A DNA stretch of 6,635 bases, taken from assembly GCA_017394475.1 (NCBI GenBank), contig JAFPYQ010000205.1:1-6635 (forward strand). The letters run 5' to 3'. The notes beneath the pieces are model-generated. The model ran no database searches. It had not been told where the DNA came from and was given only the letters and a program-made list of their open reading frames with translations. This DNA is from Oscillospiraceae bacterium. GTDB taxonomy: Bacteria > Bacillota > Clostridia > Oscillospirales > Ruminococcaceae. This document shows positions 6,392-6,635 of the stretch, piece after piece. Each line of letters opens with the position of its first letter. Within the stretch, counting starts at the first letter, position 1. The translations under genes were made by a program, and so were the position numbers.

Positions 6392-6635
6392 TTATTTGCC
6401 TATATAGCGTATACACAGCATAGTAAGGTCATCGAACTGCGGAGCCTCTTTCACAAATCCGTCTACTGCCTTGCTGACTCGTTCAAGGACATTTTCGGGC
6501 GTGTCGTTCTCTGCGCTGTTCAGAGCATCCAAAAGCCTGTCGGTGCCGAAAAGCTCGTTCTCAGCATTGGTGGCCTCTGCAACACCATCGGTATAGAGGA
6601 CCAGGATAGAACCCTTTTCAAGCTGCACTTCGTAA
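6392..6635 (-). CDS. SpoIIE/RsbU-type PP2C serine phosphatase, C-terminal fragment (cut by window edge)
   Basis: The last 80 residues of a metal-dependent protein serine/threonine phosphatase of the SpoIIE (PP2C_SIG) class. Such enzymes usually dephosphorylate an anti-sigma-factor antagonist and so release a sigma factor. The visible part has LEKGSILVLYTDGVAEATN, containing the metal-binding YTDG-V-E motif, then FGTDRLL, a helix, and PQFDDLTMLCIRY, where the DD-[LIM]-T aspartate is another metal ligand. These are the canonical last motifs of the domain, and the protein ends right after the final strand. The reading frame stays open to the window edge (Y-E-V-Q-L at the boundary), so the gene continues to the right and the GTG at 6628 is only an internal valine codon. 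Whether sensor domains such as HAMP, GAF or PAS precede it cannot be seen. Two hairpins follow the stop and separate it from the ATPase operon. Confidence 0.9.
   Translation of the reverse strand, partial: YEVQLEKGSILVLYTDGVAEATNAENELFGTDRLLDALNSAENDTPENVLERVSKAVDGFVKEAPQFDDLTMLCIRYIGK

Noticed and set aside
6392..6628. A complete 78-residue gene starting at GTG 6628
   Set aside because: The frame is open to the window edge and the residues are the end of a PP2C phosphatase domain, so this is a truncated larger gene.

Overview
The window looks like chromosomal DNA of an anaerobic Firmicute, probably a Ruminococcus-like clostridium of the gut or rumen. The reasons are an oxygen-sensitive NrdG activase, AGGA-type ribosome binding sites, tightly packed genes with one-base or short overlaps, and an AAA-ATPase/PD-(D/E)XK protein whose N-terminus (MGRYLNPGN) is of a type common in gut anaerobes. 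The organism assignment is inference from style and protein families, since no marker gene is present.

Plus strand, 22-3991: four genes in one direction. They encode a DUF1963/YwqG-like protein, the anaerobic ribonucleotide reductase activase NrdG, a solute-binding lipoprotein of the peptide-binding (SBP_bac_5) class, and a small alpha/beta hydrolase. The first two overlap by 1 base, the next pair by 13 bases, and the last two are 36 bases apart, so they probably form one transcript. It ends at a strong hairpin at 3999-4036. The transcript's promoter and any nrdD lie left of the window. No ABC permease or ATPase accompanies the binding protein.

Minus strand, 6273-4039: a two-gene unit with its own well-formed promoter (TTGATT, 17 bases, TAGAAT with a TGn extension). 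It encodes first an AAA-ATPase fused to a PD-(D/E)XK nuclease-like domain and then, 32 bases on, KptA/Tpt1, an NAD+-dependent RNA 2'-phosphotransferase. It converges on the plus-strand operon and shares the 3999-4036 hairpin as a two-way terminator. A putative nuclease paired with an RNA end-repair enzyme is the most interesting thing in the window and may be an uncharacterised RNA damage/repair or defence module.

Minus strand, right edge: the C-terminal 80 residues of a SpoIIE/RsbU-type PP2C phosphatase, followed by two tandem hairpins (6361-6383 and 6332-6359) that separate it from the ATPase-kptA unit. The gap at 6213-6391 also holds the ATPase promoter and a small perfect inverted repeat upstream of it. 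No tRNA, rRNA, CRISPR array or insertion sequence was seen.
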